Source: Burkholderiaceae bacterium (GTDB lineage: Bacteria > Pseudomonadota > Gammaproteobacteria > Burkholderiales > Burkholderiaceae_C). Taken from it: 64,000 nt of DNA. The notes below the pieces were generated by a model. The model was not told where the DNA came from and ran no database searches. It saw only the letters and a list, made by a program, of their open reading frames with translations. Within the stretch, counting starts at the first letter, position 1. Each line of letters opens with the position of its first letter. The position numbers and the translations under genes were made by a program. The stretch covers positions 1 to 64,000 of the forward strand of contig JAEUOU010000005.1 of assembly GCA_016790575.1 (NCBI GenBank). Reading direction: 5' to 3'. Positions 25,438 through 34,707 of this stretch are shown here, in pieces.

Positions 25438-27017
25438 GATCCCTCCGGCGGTACGGAAGGATCGCCTCCCGTACGACGGCGCCTGCGCCGACGTTTACGG
25501 ACGGGCGTTGCGCCTTCTGGTTCGGATCCTGTTTCAGAAGACATGGGCAAGCGCGAAGGCATTTCGTCGGCAAGTGGCGAAGAACCCGCCTCGCGGGCCT
25601 TCGTTTCGCCGGAGCCGCCTCGCGTATCGCGAACCCGGCGGGGCTTGCGTCCGTTCGAATCCCGAATCTGCTGGATCAAGTCTTCGCGCACTGAGTCATC
25701 GCCGACGCTGAATTCCTGCCACCAGTCGGCCAGGGCAACATCAACCTCACCGACGTCCGCGCGCAAACGCAGAAAGTCGAAGCCAGCCCGAAAACGTGGC
25801 TGCTCGACCAAGCTGTACGGCGTTGTGCCGATTCGCCGGTCAAAGCGCAACTGCATCATCCAGATTTCCCGCATGTCGGCACCGAGTCTGCCGCGTCCAC
25901 TGACATCGCCGATACGTTCGTCAAAGACGACATCAATCGCCGATTGCATGGCCGGGTGGGTGTGTTCGCCCGCAGAAATCCGTTGCTGCCAGCCCGTCTG
26001 AACGTCCGGCCACAGCACACACGCGAGCAGAAAACTCGGGGCAACGGGTTTGCTCTCGCCGACCCGCCGGTCGGTGTCGGACAGCGCTGCCGCGATAAAC
26101 GGATGCGCTGAGCGCTCCACAATCAGATCGAGCAAAGGGTACACGCCCTGCCCCAGTCCGAGTGCCTGCAACTGCGCCACACTGCCGACACCATGGCCGG
26201 TTTGAAGGAGCTTGAGCATTTCGTCAAACAAGCGGCTTTGCGGCACGTCGGACAGGAGGCCGCGCATGGAGACCAGCGGCTTGGCCGATCGCGGCTCCAG
26301 TCGGAAGCCGAGCGGCGCCAGCTTCGCAGCGAACCGGACTGCCCGCAAGATGCGCACCGGATCCTCCCGGTACCGGGCGACCGGGTCACCGATCAGACGC
26401 AAAAGCCTGCCCGCCGAATCATCGATACCCCGGTGGTAATCTACCAGGATCTGCGACTCTGGCTCGTAGTAGAGCGCGTTGACGGTGAAGTCCCGTCGTG
26501 TCGCATCTTCATCCTGAGGGCCCCAGACATTGTCACGAAGCACCCGCCCGGAGGTGTCGACGGCATGCTGCATGCCGGCCAGTGCTTGTTTGCCCGTTTT
26601 CTCGTTTCCAGTCACTGCTTCGGCGGCGGCCGCGTCCATATAGGCCCGGAAGGTGGAAACTTCAATCACCTCATGGTCGCGCCCGCGGCCGAAAACGACA
26701 TGAACAATCCGAAAGCGCCTCCCGATGATGAACGCTCGCCTAAACAAAGACTTGACCTGCTCCGGTGTTGCGTTGGTTGCGACATCGAAGTCTTTCGGGC
26801 GAAGTCCGAGCAACAGGTCCCGAACGGCCCCACCGACGACATAGGCCTCATACCCTGCCTGGCGCAATGTACGAGTGACCGTAACCGCACGTTCGTCAAC
26901 CAGTTCGGGATTGATCCGGTGAACGCTCGGCGGTATTTCGACACGGCGCCCGAAATCAGGCTTACGAGACCGCCCTGAGGGCTTGCCGAGCAGCTTGTCG
27001 ATGAGTTTTTTGATCAT
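25434..27017 (-). CDS. pcnB: Poly(A) polymerase I
   Basis: A 527-residue class II nucleotidyltransferase. The catalytic part shows AYVVGGAVRDLLLGLRPKDFDVAT (GG...DxD), FRIVHVVFGRGRDHEVIEVSTFR, RRDFTVNALYY and EDPVRILRAVRFAAKL. The C-terminal 60 residues are basic and low-complexity (PVRKRRRRRRRTGG), as in PcnB rather than CCA-adding enzymes. It polyadenylates RNA 3' ends and promotes decay. The start ATG at 27017 (MIKKLIDKLLGKPSGR) was preferred to a longer frame. Its TGA stop overlaps the proposed folK start. Confidence 0.95.
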   Translation of the reverse strand: MIKKLIDKLLGKPSGRSRKPDFGRRVEIPPSVHRINPELVDERAVTVTRTLRQAGYEAYVVGGAVRDLLLGLRPKDFDVATNATPEQVKSLFRRAFIIGRRFRIVHVVFGRGRDHEVIEVSTFRAYMDAAAAEAVTGNEKTGKQALAGMQHAVDTSGRVLRDNVWGPQDEDATRRDFTVNALYYEPESQILVDYHRGIDDSAGRLLRLIGDPVARYREDPVRILRAVRFAAKLAPLGFRLEPRSAKPLVSMRGLLSDVPQSRLFDEMLKLLQTGHGVGSVAQLQALGLGQGVYPLLDLIVERSAHPFIAAALSDTDRRVGESKPVAPSFLLACVLWPDVQTGWQQRISAGEHTHPAMQSAIDVVFDERIGDVSGRGRLGADMREIWMMQLRFDRRIGTTPYSLVEQPRFRAGFDFLRLRADVGEVDVALADWWQEFSVGDDSVREDLIQQIRDSNGRKPRRVRDTRGGSGETKAREAGSSPLADEMPSRLPMSSETGSEPEGATPVRKRRRRRRRTGGDPSVPPEGS

Positions 27018-27084
27018 GTGTTCTTTCGATACCGCCCATTCTCGCAGCGCGTTGGCGGCAGAGGCCGCGTCGGAGAACGCTGCT

Positions 27085-27753
27085 TCAATTGCCAAATAGA
27101 TCCAGGACCCGCCATCCCCGAGCCTGAGCTATTTCGCGCAGCGCGGGCGCCGGATTGGTGGCCACCGCGGTGTCAACCTTCTCAAGCAAAGGCAGATCAT
27201 TGGTGGAGTCGGAGTAAAAAGTGCTGGAAACGTCTGACCAGACGAGCCCACGTTGAGCCAGCCACTGCCCAACCCGGTCGACTTTGCCACCCCGAAACGA
27301 TGCAATGCCCTGGATCTCCCCGGTGAACCAGCCGCTTGGGTCCCGCTCCAGTTCCACCGCAATCAGATGATCGACGCCGAAAGCATCCGCAATCGGCCGC
27401 GTAATGAACTCGTTGGTCGCCGTCACGATCACCAGTTCATCGCCCGCGTTGCGATGAGACTGCACCAGTTCGAGTGCCTGCGGCTTGATGGCCGGAAAAA
27501 TGACCTCCCGCATGAACGCCTCATGAGCCCGTGCAGCGGCCTGAGCGCCCCGACTCCGGATCGGTCCGGTAGCGAACCGTATGTACTCATGAACATCCAG
27601 CACCCCGGCCTGGTACTGCGCGAAGAATTCGTCGTTCATGCGGCGAAACTCGACCGGGTCAGTCCAGCCGATTCGGGTTGTGAATTCTCCCCATGAGTGG
27701 TCTGAATCAATCGGGAGCAAGGTGTAATCCAGGTCAAACAAAACCAGATTCAT
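27085..27753 (-). CDS. HAD superfamily (SerB-like, IB) phosphatase
   Basis: A 222-residue protein with HAD motif I LVLFDLDYTLLPIDSD, motif II ELVIVTATNEF and motif IV TFYSDSTNDLPLLEKVD. The helical cap between motifs I and II (WGEFTTRIGWTDPVEFRR) is of the SerB/IB type. Likely substrate is a small phosphate ester such as phosphoserine or a histidinol- or glycerol-type phosphate; not resolvable here. The gene overlaps hda by 4 bp (27750-27753). Confidence 0.88.
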   Translation of the reverse strand: MNLVLFDLDYTLLPIDSDHSWGEFTTRIGWTDPVEFRRMNDEFFAQYQAGVLDVHEYIRFATGPIRSRGAQAAARAHEAFMREVIFPAIKPQALELVQSHRNAGDELVIVTATNEFITRPIADAFGVDHLIAVELERDPSGWFTGEIQGIASFRGGKVDRVGQWLAQRGLVWSDVSSTFYSDSTNDLPLLEKVDTAVATNPAPALREIAQARGWRVLDLFGN

Positions 27754-28436
27754 TCACTCTCCAGCATCGCCCTGAGCAAGGGCAGGGTCACGTTACGCTT
27801 GTTTTGCAGTGCGAAGCGATCGAGCCGATCCAGCAGCGCCATCAAACTGCCGAGATCCCGGGGAAACCGACCCAGTATGTAGTCGATAACCTCGTCCGCA
27901 AGAAAGATCCCGCGGGCATCGGCGGCTTTTCGCAATACCGCCCGACGCTCCGACTCCGAAGGGGGATGCAACTGGAAAACATGGCCCCAGCCCAGCCGGG
28001 AACGAAGATCGTCGCGCAAGGCCAGATCGGCCGGTGGCATCGCGCCACAGGCCAACACCCAACGGGCTTCTCCCGAAGACGGCGACAACGCATTGACAAA
28101 CCAGTTGAATGCCACCTGCTGCCCGGTGGAATCCAGACGATCGACATCGTCCATCAGGACAGCACCCCACGAATCATCGAACTCTCCGGCGTCCGACGCG
28201 GTCGCATCCAACCAGCCTACCCGCACTCCGCGGTCGGTCAATGCGTGACGAACGGCTTTCAGCAGGTGCGTTTTTCCGCTGCCCGATCCACCCCACAGGT
28301 AGGTTGGAACAGGTGATCGGGTCGGACTGCCGACCCATAAACGCAAGTGGGCAAGAACGGCTTCATTTTCGCCCGGTGCGAAGCTGTTCAGGGTCGACTC
28401 CACGCCCAGGCCGATGTCCAGTATGAGCTGCTTCAT
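27750..28436 (-). CDS. hda: DnaA regulatory inactivator Hda
   Basis: A 228-residue AAA+ protein like DnaA domain III but with no DNA-binding domain. Walker A is LWGGSGSGKTHLL, Walker B is AVLMDDVDRLD, and sensor motifs follow (RDDLRSRLGWGHVFQL). It starts MKQLILDIGLG, which fits the Hda clamp-binding N-terminus QLxLx. With the sliding clamp it stimulates ATP hydrolysis on DnaA. It lies between the PerM-like gene and the HAD gene in one direction. Confidence 0.92.
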   Translation of the reverse strand: MKQLILDIGLGVESTLNSFAPGENEAVLAHLRLWVGSPTRSPVPTYLWGGSGSGKTHLLKAVRHALTDRGVRVGWLDATASDAGEFDDSWGAVLMDDVDRLDSTGQQVAFNWFVNALSPSSGEARWVLACGAMPPADLALRDDLRSRLGWGHVFQLHPPSESERRAVLRKAADARGIFLADEVIDYILGRFPRDLGSLMALLDRLDRFALQNKRNVTLPLLRAMLESE

Positions 28437-28447
28437 GGAATGTCCAC

Positions 28448-29530
28448 TCATCCGCTGCTGCGGCCCCGGTAAAGTGGGCTGGCGCGATAGGTCGACTCCA
28501 GCCGGCGCAAGGCAACCAGCAATACGGCGCTGACCGGCAATGCGATGAGGACACCGACGAAACCGAACAGCTGACCGAAAGCGAGGAGCATGAAAATCAC
28601 CGCCAGCGGGTGCAGTCCGATACGGTCACCCAGAAGGCGCGGGGTCAGGTACAGACTTTCCATGACTTGCCCCAGACCATAGACAACGGCCACCATCAGC
28701 ACCGCCTTGACTGCGGCGAACTGCAACAGACCCGACAAAAAGGCAAGGACCAGTCCAATACCGAAGCCCACATAAGGTACGAATATCGCCAGACCGGTAA
28801 ACACACCGATCGGCAAGGACAGATCCAAACCGAACAGCGCGAGAAAGAGGCTGTAGTAGACCGCAAGCACCAGCATCACGAGCAGTTGGCCGCGCAAGTA
28901 CTGCCCGAGCACAGCGTCAGCCTCGTCCATGAAGCTGTCGTAGGCAGGCCGAACTGCAGGGGGCACCAGTTCCACGATTCGTCGGACGAAGGCGTCCCAA
29001 TCAAGCAAAAGGTAAAACAGGACCACCGGAATCAGCACCGCATTGCCAACAATGGCAAGCGCCACGCTGCCGCCGAGTTTCAGCGAAGTAAGAACCGAGC
29101 CAAGGGCATCCTCGACATTGGCGTTGAGGTACTTCAGAACAAACGCCTTGAGGCTGTCCACGTCCAGGGCGAAGCCGATACCCATTTGGGCCAGCGCCGG
29201 CTGTAGCGCTGCATTCATCCGATCCAGAAGGAGCGGCACCTGTTCGCGCATCAGCGGTATCTCTTTGGCCAGTATAGGCACCAGCATCAGAAGCAAGCCT
29301 GTCAGCGCCAGCAGAAACAGGGTCTCGACCAGCAGCACCCCGACAACCCGCGGCATTCTGCCCCCCAATACCCCATCGATCCAGTTGACCACGGGGTTGA
29401 GTGCATAGGCCAGTACGGCAGCCACCACAAAAGGCGTCAGCACCGGCCCCAGCCACCAAAGCAGCAGGCCGCACAGGGCGGCAATTGCAAGCCAGGCAAA
29501 GGCCCGCTTCTGGGTGGCGGTGAACTGCAT
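28448..29530 (-). CDS. AI-2E family transporter (PerM-like permease)
   Basis: A 360-residue membrane protein with about eight hydrophobic segments; the family core includes FVVAAVLAYALNPVVNWID, PIGVFTGLAIFVPYVGFGIGL and LTPRLLGDRIGLHPLAVIFML. Members are proposed exporters of signals or ions and their substrate is mostly unknown. It is 11 bp before hda and divergent from purM, the usual order in Burkholderiales. Confidence 0.9.
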   Translation of the reverse strand: MQFTATQKRAFAWLAIAALCGLLLWWLGPVLTPFVVAAVLAYALNPVVNWIDGVLGGRMPRVVGVLLVETLFLLALTGLLLMLVPILAKEIPLMREQVPLLLDRMNAALQPALAQMGIGFALDVDSLKAFVLKYLNANVEDALGSVLTSLKLGGSVALAIVGNAVLIPVVLFYLLLDWDAFVRRIVELVPPAVRPAYDSFMDEADAVLGQYLRGQLLVMLVLAVYYSLFLALFGLDLSLPIGVFTGLAIFVPYVGFGIGLVLAFLSGLLQFAAVKAVLMVAVVYGLGQVMESLYLTPRLLGDRIGLHPLAVIFMLLAFGQLFGFVGVLIALPVSAVLLVALRRLESTYRASPLYRGRSSG

Positions 29531-29641
29531 GCGACTGATGTGGGGGCGAGGGCAAACCCTTAGAATGAGGCACGAATTCTAGACGCCCGGCCCTTCGCCG
29601 GACCGAAAACACACGCCACCCCGCACGCTTGCGGCTACACG

Positions 29642-30697
29642 ATGACCCTGAATCCCCTCTCCTACAAAGACGCCGGTGTCGATATTGACGCCGGTGACGC
29701 CCTGGTGGAACGCATCAAACCGCTGGCCCGGCGGACCATGCGCGAAGGCGTTCTGGCCGGCATCGGTGGCTTTGGGGCGCTCTTTGAGGTACCCAAACGC
29801 TACCGCGAACCGGTTCTTGTGAGTGGAACTGACGGTGTTGGCACGAAACTCAAGCTTGCATTCGACTGGGGCCTGCACGACACCGTGGGTATCGATCTCG
29901 TGGCAATGAGTGTCAACGATGTGCTGGTTCAGGGTGCCGAGCCGCTGTTCTTTCTGGACTACTTCGCCTGTGGAAAGCTCGACGTTGACACCGCTGCCTC
30001 CGTCGTGGGGGGTATCGCACGTGGCTGCGAGCTATCGGGATGTGCCCTGATCGGCGGGGAAACGGCCGAAATGCCGGGCATGTACCCGCCGGGCGAATAC
30101 GACCTCGCCGGATTCGCCGTGGGCGCGGTGGAGAAATCCGAAATCCTTACGGGTGCCGGCGTCCGCCCGGGTGATGTCGTGCTGGGCTTGTCATCCAGTG
30201 GCGTCCACTCGAACGGGTTCTCTCTCGTGCGTCGCTGTATCGAACGTGCCGGCGACAAATGCCCCATGGAGCTCGACGGCAAGCCGTTCCGACAGGCGAT
30301 CATGGAGCCGACCCGCTTGTACGTCCGCTCCATTCTGCGGGCGTTGGAACGCCACAACCGCGTCAGCGGCACGCCCCCCGCGATCAAGGCGCTGGCGCAC
30401 ATCACCGGCGGCGGGTTGCTGGAAAACATCCCACGAGTCCTGCCCGAAGGCCTGTCCGCTCACCTTCGCCACGGAAGCTGGCCGCGCAGCGAACTGTTTG
30501 CCTGGCTGCAACGCACGGCCGCCATTGATGACCGGGAGATGAACCGTACATTCAACAACGGTATCGGGATGATCCTTGTTGTGGACCCGGACGCGGCTCA
30601 GGACTGCGCAGCCACCCTGCGCGCCGAAGGGGAGTCGGTCCATGTGATCGGCAGCATTCAACCGCGCGCCGGCCGAGACGCCGTGATCATCGATTGA
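29642..30697 (+). CDS. purM: Phosphoribosylformylglycinamidine cyclo-ligase (AIR synthetase)
   Basis: A 351-residue protein with [63 protein letters not shown] and [21 protein letters not shown]. It closes the imidazole ring in purine synthesis using ATP. Length and motifs are complete. Repeat copy E lies 38 bp after the stop. Confidence 0.98.
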   Translation: MTLNPLSYKDAGVDIDAGDALVERIKPLARRTMREGVLAGIGGFGALFEVPKRYREPVLVSGTDGVGTKLKLAFDWGLHDTVGIDLVAMSVNDVLVQGAEPLFFLDYFACGKLDVDTAASVVGGIARGCELSGCALIGGETAEMPGMYPPGEYDLAGFAVGAVEKSEILTGAGVRPGDVVLGLSSSGVHSNGFSLVRRCIERAGDKCPMELDGKPFRQAIMEPTRLYVRSILRALERHNRVSGTPPAIKALAHITGGGLLENIPRVLPEGLSAHLRHGSWPRSELFAWLQRTAAIDDREMNRTFNNGIGMILVVDPDAAQDCAATLRAEGESVHVIGSIQPRAGRDAVIID

Positions 30698-30734
30698 CCC
30701 GCCCAAAACGTCGGTGGACCGGCATTCCGATACT

Positions 30735-30797
30735 ATTATTTTAATAGCGTACAACGACCTTTTGACGCTGGGTATCGGCAGAAAACGACCTAAAAGA
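30735..30797 (+). repeat. Dispersed 50-bp repeat, copy E (intergenic purM/murJ)
   Basis: Forward copy with ATTTTAATAGCGTACAACGACC, then TTTTGACGCTGGGTATCGGC and AGAAAACGACC. It lies between two convergent genes and could form a hairpin between AGCGT and ACGCT. Confidence 0.8.
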
Positions 30798-30862
30798 ACG
30801 AAAACAACCCCTGGGGCGGCATTGCGCCAGTCGCAACAGCCGCGGTGGCGGGTGCGATACCC

Positions 30863-32428
30863 TCAGCGGCGCAGGAACTGCCGCAGCCGCAAGCCTGCAG
30901 CCAACAGCGCACCCGCATAGAGGGCCATCGCGGCGACGACGACTGCCGCCATCAGGCCGATCCGCTGCCATGGCTGCCCGCGCAGTCCAACCCAGTCCCA
31001 TTTGCCCGCGGTCCACAGCAAAAACACCGTCAACAACGCGCAGGCGGCAAAAACCTGTGCGGAGAAAACCAGCCAGCCGGGCCGTGGCTGGTAGCTGCCA
31101 CGACGGTAAAGGCCCACGCCCAGCCAGGCGGCGTTGATCAATGCCCCCAGGCCAATCGATAGCGTCAGCGCGGCATGTTGCAGATGAGGCACCAGCAGCC
31201 AGTTGAAAACCTGCGTCAGCACCAGCACAACCAGCGCAATTTTCACAGGGGTGCGCGTATCCATCTGGGCAAAATATCCCGGCGCCAGAACCTTGATGGC
31301 AATCAGGCCGAGCAGCCCGGCACCCCACCCTTTGAGCGCCAGAGCGGTCTGGGTAACGTCCCGAGCCGTAAATGCTCCGTAGTGAAACAGTGTAGAAACC
31401 AAGGGCGTTGCAAACGTCAGCAAAGCCACCGCACAGGGCGCCGCCAGCAATACGACAAGACGCAACCCCCAGTCCAGCAGGTCAGAGTATTGGACGGCAT
31501 CTGCCGCGGCCCGTGCAGCCGCCAACTGGGGCATCAGGACTACCCCAAGGGCAACCCCCAGCATTGCAGTGGGGAACTCCATCAGCCGGTCGGCATAGGT
31601 AATCCAGCTCACACTACCCGCCGCCAGGTGCGAAGCGATCTGGGTATTGACGATCAGCGATAGCTGGGCAACACCGACCCCCAGCAAAGCCGGCGCCATG
31701 AGCGACAGCACACGCCGTGTGCCCGAGTCAGCAACCGCGCGCCGCAGCCCGCCGATAGCCAGCGTCGGTCGCGGCAATACGCCCAGTTTCAACAAAGCCG
31801 GAATCTGGAGCCCCAACTGCAGTACCCCGCCCAGCATGACGCCAGCCGCGAGCGCGTAGATGGGCTCGATTCCCCAGCGGAGAAACAGCGGTGCGCCCAG
31901 CCATGCCGCACCAATCATGGCCAGATTCAGCAGGACTGGTGTCGCCGCCGGCACGGCAAATCGACGCCAGGTGTTCAGAATTCCGGCAGACAGCGCCACC
32001 AAGGACATGAACGCGATGTAGGGAAACATCCAACGCGTCATGAACACCGCCGCCTCGAAGCCACGCGGGTCGGTTTTGAGTCCACTGGCCATCAGCCACA
32101 CGAGTACCGGGGCACCCGCCACACCGATCACACACAAACACAGCAAAGCCGCCGACAGGATCGACGCTACGTGATTGACCAATTGCCGTGTTGCCTCGTC
32201 ACCGCGCTCGGCCCGGGTTGCCGCCAGAGCCGGCACAAACGCCTGGCTGAACGCGCCTTCGGCAAAAAACCGCCGAAACAGATTGGGTATCCGAAACGCG
32301 ACGTTGAACGCGTCCGTCATGGCACTGGCCCCGAATGCGGAGGCAATCAGGAGTTCCCGCGCAAGCCCGGTCACACGCGAAGCGAGCGTCCAGAGCGAAA
32401 CGGTCGAGGCGGATTTGAGCAGTGACAC
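30863..32428 (-). CDS. murJ: Lipid II flippase MurJ
   Basis: A 521-residue MVF-family protein with 13-14 membrane segments, starting MSLLKSASTVSLWTLASRVTGLARELLIA and with AFNVAFRIPNLFRRFFAEGAFSQAFVP. It flips lipid II across the inner membrane. The start is a GTG at 32428. It is divergent from rpsT, a conserved neighbour in betaproteobacteria. Confidence 0.96.
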   Translation of the reverse strand: MSLLKSASTVSLWTLASRVTGLARELLIASAFGASAMTDAFNVAFRIPNLFRRFFAEGAFSQAFVPALAATRAERGDEATRQLVNHVASILSAALLCLCVIGVAGAPVLVWLMASGLKTDPRGFEAAVFMTRWMFPYIAFMSLVALSAGILNTWRRFAVPAATPVLLNLAMIGAAWLGAPLFLRWGIEPIYALAAGVMLGGVLQLGLQIPALLKLGVLPRPTLAIGGLRRAVADSGTRRVLSLMAPALLGVGVAQLSLIVNTQIASHLAAGSVSWITYADRLMEFPTAMLGVALGVVLMPQLAAARAAADAVQYSDLLDWGLRLVVLLAAPCAVALLTFATPLVSTLFHYGAFTARDVTQTALALKGWGAGLLGLIAIKVLAPGYFAQMDTRTPVKIALVVLVLTQVFNWLLVPHLQHAALTLSIGLGALINAAWLGVGLYRRGSYQPRPGWLVFSAQVFAACALLTVFLLWTAGKWDWVGLRGQPWQRIGLMAAVVVAAMALYAGALLAAGLRLRQFLRR

Positions 32429-32492
32429 CGTCCAAGTGTAGCCCGCTACTTGAGCCTGCCCGGCGCTCAGGTTCGTCCCGGATCAGAAAAGC

Positions 32493-32498
32493 TATAAT
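32493..32498 (+). promoter_or_regulatory. -10 element of rpsT
   Basis: TATAAT within AAGCTATAATGTTCGG, 45 bp before the rpsT ATG. The -35 region (GGTTCG/TTCGTC) is poor. Confidence 0.6.
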
Positions 32499-32543
32499 GT
32501 TCGGCTTTGCTGACAACATCCACAGACACTAGGAATCTGAATA

Positions 32544-32840
32544 ATGGCATCTGGAAAACCGAAGAAAAAGAACCCGCGCCTCGCGTCGGGCCGCAAACGC
32601 GTCCGCCAGGACGTCAAGATCAATGCAGCAAACAGTTCGCTGCGCTCACGTTACCGCACCGCGGTCAAGAACGTGGAAAAAGCCGTGCTGGCAGGTGACA
32701 AAGCCAAAGCCACCGAGCTTTTCGGGAAAATGCAGGCGGTCGTCGACACGGTCGCCGACAAGGGCATCTTCCACAAGAACAAAGCCGCTCGCGACAAGAG
32801 CCGCCTCTCCGCCAAGGTCAAAGCCTTGGCCGTAGCCTGA
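32544..32840 (+). CDS. rpsT: 30S ribosomal protein S20
   Basis: A 98-residue basic helical protein: [44 protein letters not shown]. It starts [19 protein letters not shown]20 binds 16S rRNA early in 30S assembly. It stands alone with its own promoter and a terminator 74 bp downstream. Confidence 0.98.
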   Translation: MASGKPKKKNPRLASGRKRVRQDVKINAANSSLRSRYRTAVKNVEKAVLAGDKAKATELFGKMQAVVDTVADKGIFHKNKAARDKSRLSAKVKALAVA

Positions 32841-32913
32841 TCACCCCAGGCTTCAATCGCCCGTGGCCGAACCGGCCACGCCGTTTGTACCGGGTGCGCT
32901 GTCAGCAAAAAAG

Positions 32914-32939
32914 AAAAACCGCCTTCTCGGCGGTTTTTT
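32914..32939. terminator. Rho-independent terminator between rpsT and the DUF3579 gene
   Basis: AAAAACCGCC, a 5-nt loop, then GGCGGTTTTTT. A and T runs on both sides make it usable by both converging genes. Confidence 0.9.
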
Positions 32940-32963
32940 CTTTGGTTGGGCGACAAGCCCGCT

Positions 32964-33290
32964 TCAAACCGAGGCCGGCGGCGAACTTTCGGGCACCAGA
33001 CACGCCTCGACCGTCTGAAGCTGGTTGTCTCTGGCAAAGTTCATGACGAAATCCCAAGCCATTGGCTCATGCGCCTGCAGATCGCTGTGCACCACCACGC
33101 ATTTGACGCTACCCAGTGTCGTCGGCACACACCATGGCGAGTAACCCAAATGACTTCCGGGGCGTGCCCCGCCGGGACGAAACTGACTCATGACACCCGC
33201 CAGCCGCTCAGCCCAATCGCTAGGCCGAAACGTACGCCCGTCCAGCGTGATCCCCTGGATAAAGACCTGTCTGGCGGTGAGAGAGCCCAT
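32964..33290 (-). CDS. DUF3579 family protein
   Basis: A 108-residue protein with QGITLDGRTFRPSDWAERLAGVMS, GSHLGYSPWCVPTTLGSVKCVVV and EPMAWDFVMNFARDNQLQ. This is the betaproteobacterial DUF3579 family, usually found between rpsT and argD as here. No function is known. The gene is converged on by rpsT and divergent from argD. I used the ATG at 33290; a TTG just before it is also open. Confidence 0.85.
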   Translation of the reverse strand: MGSLTARQVFIQGITLDGRTFRPSDWAERLAGVMSQFRPGGARPGSHLGYSPWCVPTTLGSVKCVVVHSDLQAHEPMAWDFVMNFARDNQLQTVEACLVPESSPPASV

Positions 33291-33359
33291 CAAATGTCTG
33301 GTCGGTTGGATGGAATGCGCAGAACCTGAAACGACATGTTGCGCCGCACAATCATTCTA

Positions 33360-33371
33360 TCTTATATAAGA
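33360..33371. promoter_or_regulatory. Palindrome TCTTATATAAGA between DUF3579 and argD
   Basis: A perfect 12-bp palindrome in the 205-bp divergent region. The same TCTT-N4-AAGA pattern occurs twice upstream of aceA (57487-57528). It could be an operator for either gene or simply an AT-rich promoter element. Confidence 0.4.
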
Positions 33372-33495
33372 CTTGCGGCACGCCGGAAGCATCAGTGTCA
33401 TGCACCATATTCACGAAACCGGCACGCTCAAAGGCCTAAAATCGCCCTTGGCTGGCCCGAAAACCGGGCCGCTTGCCTTTTGACTGGAGCCCCGA

Positions 33496-34707
33496 ATGAC
33501 TACCGTGATCGAAGCCGCCTCTCCGCACACCATGAACACCTATGGCCGTCTGCCTATCGCTCTCAGCCATGGGCAGGGGTGCCGGGTGTGGGACGTCAAC
33601 GGCAAGTCGTACCTTGACGCATTGGCCGGGATAGCGGTCAACACGCTGGGGCACAACCACCCGAAACTGGTCCCCGCGCTTCAGGATCAGGTGGCGAAGC
33701 TGATTCATAGCTGCAACTATTACCACGTTCCTCACGCCGAGACTCTGGCCGCGAAACTCGTCGAGTTGTCGTCCATGACCAACGTGTTTTTTTGCTCTAC
33801 CGGCCTGGAAGCCAACGAAGCCGCATTGAAGCTGGCGCGCAAGTTCGGCCATGACAAGGGCATCGAACGCCCTGAAATTGTGGTCTACGAAAAGGCCTTC
33901 CACGGCCGCTCGATCGCCACACTGAGCGCCACCGGAAACGAAAAAGTCCAAAAAGGCTTCGGACCCCTGGTGGAGGGGTTTATCCGGGTGCCTCTGAATG
34001 ACATCGCGGCGCTGAAGAAGGCAACTGAAGGAAATCCGAATGTGGTTGCGGTTTTCTTCGAAACCATACAGGGTGAAGGGGGTGTCAACCCCATGCGGGC
34101 CGAGTACCTGCGGCAGATCCGGCAATTGTGTGACGAACGCGACTGGTTGCTCATGATCGACGAGGTCCAATGTGGCATGGGAAGGACCGGGAAATGGTTC
34201 GCCCACCAGTGGGCGGGTATTGTTCCGGACGTCATGCCGCTGGCGAAAGGGCTGGGGTCGGGCGTGCCGGTGGGTGCCGTAGTGGCGGGGCCCCGGGCGG
34301 CCCATATTTTCCAGCCGGGCAATCACGGCACGACTTTTGGCGGCAACCCCCTTGCGATGCGCGCTGGCGTTGAGACCATTCGCATCATGGAGGAAGACGG
34401 CTTGATCGCCAACGCGGCGGCCGTGGGCGCGCAGCTGCGCGCCTTGCTCGACGCCCGTTTGGGCAAAGTTTCCGGCGTTCGCGAAATCCGGGGCCAGGGT
34501 CTGATGCTGGGAATCGAACTGGACCGGCCCTGTGCCGCCCTGACCCTGCGGGCGGCGCAGGCTGGCCTGCTGATCAGCGTCACGGCCGACTCGGTCATCC
34601 GGCTGGTTCCACCGCTGATCATGACCAGCACCGAAGCCCAGGAAGTCGTCGACATTCTGGCGCCCCTGGTCTGCGAGTTTCTTGCCGAAGGTAACCCTGC
34701 GCCATGA
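33496..34707 (+). CDS. argD: Acetylornithine aminotransferase
   Basis: A 403-residue class III PLP aminotransferase. It has MNTYGRLPIALSHGQGCRVWD, FFCSTGLEANEAALKLARKFG, the acidic strand LLMIDEVQCGMGRTG and the PLP lysine in PLAKGLGSGVPVGAVV. It transfers the amino group to N-acetylglutamate semialdehyde in arginine synthesis (or succinylornithine in catabolism). argF overlaps its stop by 4 bp, favouring the biosynthetic role. Confidence 0.95.
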   Translation: MTTVIEAASPHTMNTYGRLPIALSHGQGCRVWDVNGKSYLDALAGIAVNTLGHNHPKLVPALQDQVAKLIHSCNYYHVPHAETLAAKLVELSSMTNVFFCSTGLEANEAALKLARKFGHDKGIERPEIVVYEKAFHGRSIATLSATGNEKVQKGFGPLVEGFIRVPLNDIAALKKATEGNPNVVAVFFETIQGEGGVNPMRAEYLRQIRQLCDERDWLLMIDEVQCGMGRTGKWFAHQWAGIVPDVMPLAKGLGSGVPVGAVVAGPRAAHIFQPGNHGTTFGGNPLAMRAGVETIRIMEEDGLIANAAAVGAQLRALLDARLGKVSGVREIRGQGLMLGIELDRPCAALTLRAAQAGLLISVTADSVIRLVPPLIMTSTEAQEVVDILAPLVCEFLAEGNPAP

